Assembly: GCA_002786505.1 (NCBI GenBank)
Contig: PCTK01000236.1
Coordinates: 1-5,987 of the forward strand
DNA: 5,987 nt
Direction: 5' to 3'
Source: Nitrospinae bacterium CG22_combo_CG10-13_8_21_14_all_47_10
GTDB taxonomy: Bacteria > Nitrospinota > Nitrospinia > Nitrospinales > VA-1
Positions 5,324 through 5,987 of this stretch are shown here, piece after piece. Position 1 is the first letter of the stretch. Each line of letters starts with the position of its first letter. The translations under genes and the position numbers were made by a program. Below the pieces are notes generated by a model, which searched no databases, was not told the DNA's origin, and worked only from the letters and a program-made list of their open reading frames with translations.

Positions 5324-5987
5324 ATGAGCACGATATTAGAGACGCTCAAAAAGCTGGAAGAAGATAAAAAGTTGCTGGAAAAAAATCTGGACCTCAAGGA
5401 GCTTGTCCTTCAGGAGGATCAAAAACTTCCGGTGACGGCGGAAATTTCCAGCAAAATTTTTTTGATGACGGGCTTGATTCTGGCAGGGTTCATCGTCGTT
5501 GCCCTGGTTTTTATGGGGCCATCCACTGATACAAATGAAGACCCTCCTCCTGTTCAGGCTCCCTCAAATCCAAAACCGGTGTCCATCGACAAGAAGGAAC
5601 TGGCGCCGACGCTGGGTATTCCCTTGTCAAACATTCCAGAACATCGTCAGAGCTATGAAAAGAAGGTCATCGAAAACCCGGTTATAGAAGCACCTGTTCG
5701 GGAAATTCATAAACCCGTTGCGGAGCCAGAACCGCCGGAAATCAATGAAATTCGTAATTTGATCCAAACTGCTACATCCGAGGCCCAGCAACCGTCATCT
5801 TATCCTTATCCCGAGGAGTTGGCCTCGCGGGGAATTTCCATTCCTAATCTGAAAGTAAAAGGCATCATCTTTTTTTCCCCCGAAAATCCTTCCAACCACA
5901 TTTTTGTTTCCACAGTAGAAAGTAAAAACCGGAAGGTCCGTGTTGGGGATACTGTGCAATCGGCTACCCTCATGCATATTGAATCGA
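5324..5987 (+). CDS. gspB: GspB/ExeB-like general secretion protein (3'-truncated by window edge)
   Basis: The window contains 221 codons and one extra base. The start MSTILETLKKLEEDKK matches the typical GspB N-terminus (MSxILxALKKLE), which supports the ATG even though only a weak GAAAG ribosome-binding site precedes it. A single membrane helix (about 45-64) follows a cytoplasmic segment of about 44 residues. Then comes a Pro- and Glu-rich periplasmic linker (about 66-170) and the start of a T2SSB-type domain from about 172 (ISIPNLKVKGIIFF...RVGDTV...LMHIES), with its usual GD-V motif at 208-211. This domain is near its end at the window edge. In Aeromonas ExeB pairs with the ATPase ExeA to place the secretin in the outer membrane. 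Adjacency to gspA and the 31-nt gap indicate an operon, probably one transcript. Domain identity is inferred from pattern, not a profile search. Confidence 0.9.
   Translation, partial: MSTILETLKKLEEDKKLLEKNLDLKELVLQEDQKLPVTAEISSKIFLMTGLILAGFIVVALVFMGPSTDTNEDPPPVQAPSNPKPVSIDKKELAPTLGIPLSNIPEHRQSYEKKVIENPVIEAPVREIHKPVAEPEPPEINEIRNLIQTATSEAQQPSSYPYPEELASRGISIPNLKVKGIIFFSPENPSNHIFVSTVESKNRKVRVGDTVQSATLMHIES

Overview
The window looks like chromosomal DNA from a diderm (Gram-negative type) bacterium. Two predicted proteins carry lipoprotein signal peptides, and one gene pair encodes GspA/GspB (ExeA/ExeB-like) proteins, which act with secretion machinery in a cell with an outer membrane. Coding DNA has roughly balanced GC and the gaps are AT-rich. 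The gene set would suit lineages such as Nitrospinota, Nitrospirota or Desulfobacterota. That is a guess from gene style, because no rRNA or taxon-specific marker is present.

Left part (1-1225, minus strand): a LysM plus M23-peptidase lipoprotein gene is followed 82 nt downstream by apt, the adenine salvage enzyme, which runs off the left edge. They lie in the same direction and may be cotranscribed. A 126-bp divergent gap (1226-1351) holds two back-to-back sigma70-like promoters whose -35 boxes overlap. The rightward one drives a lipoprotein (1352-2503) made of seven FG-GAP/VCBS repeats, each with an intact calcium loop, which predicts a complete seven-bladed beta-propeller. It converges with the small zinc-finger gene yacG (2558-2743, minus).

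Middle (2744-3207): a long AT-rich non-coding gap. It holds a sigma70-like promoter with an imperfect dyad just downstream, a nested inverted-repeat structure (2913-3004), and a MITE-like palindromic repeat with 16-bp terminal inverted repeats (3021-3157) that ends about 50 nt before the next gene.

Right part (3208-5987, plus): gspA and gspB, 31 nt apart. GspA is an AAA+ ATPase with one membrane segment, a periplasmic region and a C-terminal peptidoglycan-binding domain. It also carries an N-terminal J-domain-like module that has lost the HPD motif. GspB (3' truncated) has the typical short cytoplasmic start, one membrane helix, a Pro-rich linker and a T2SSB-type domain. In known systems this pair helps place the secretin through the peptidoglycan. 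The J-like fusion is the most unusual protein-level feature here, and the two palindromic elements are the most unusual DNA-level features.
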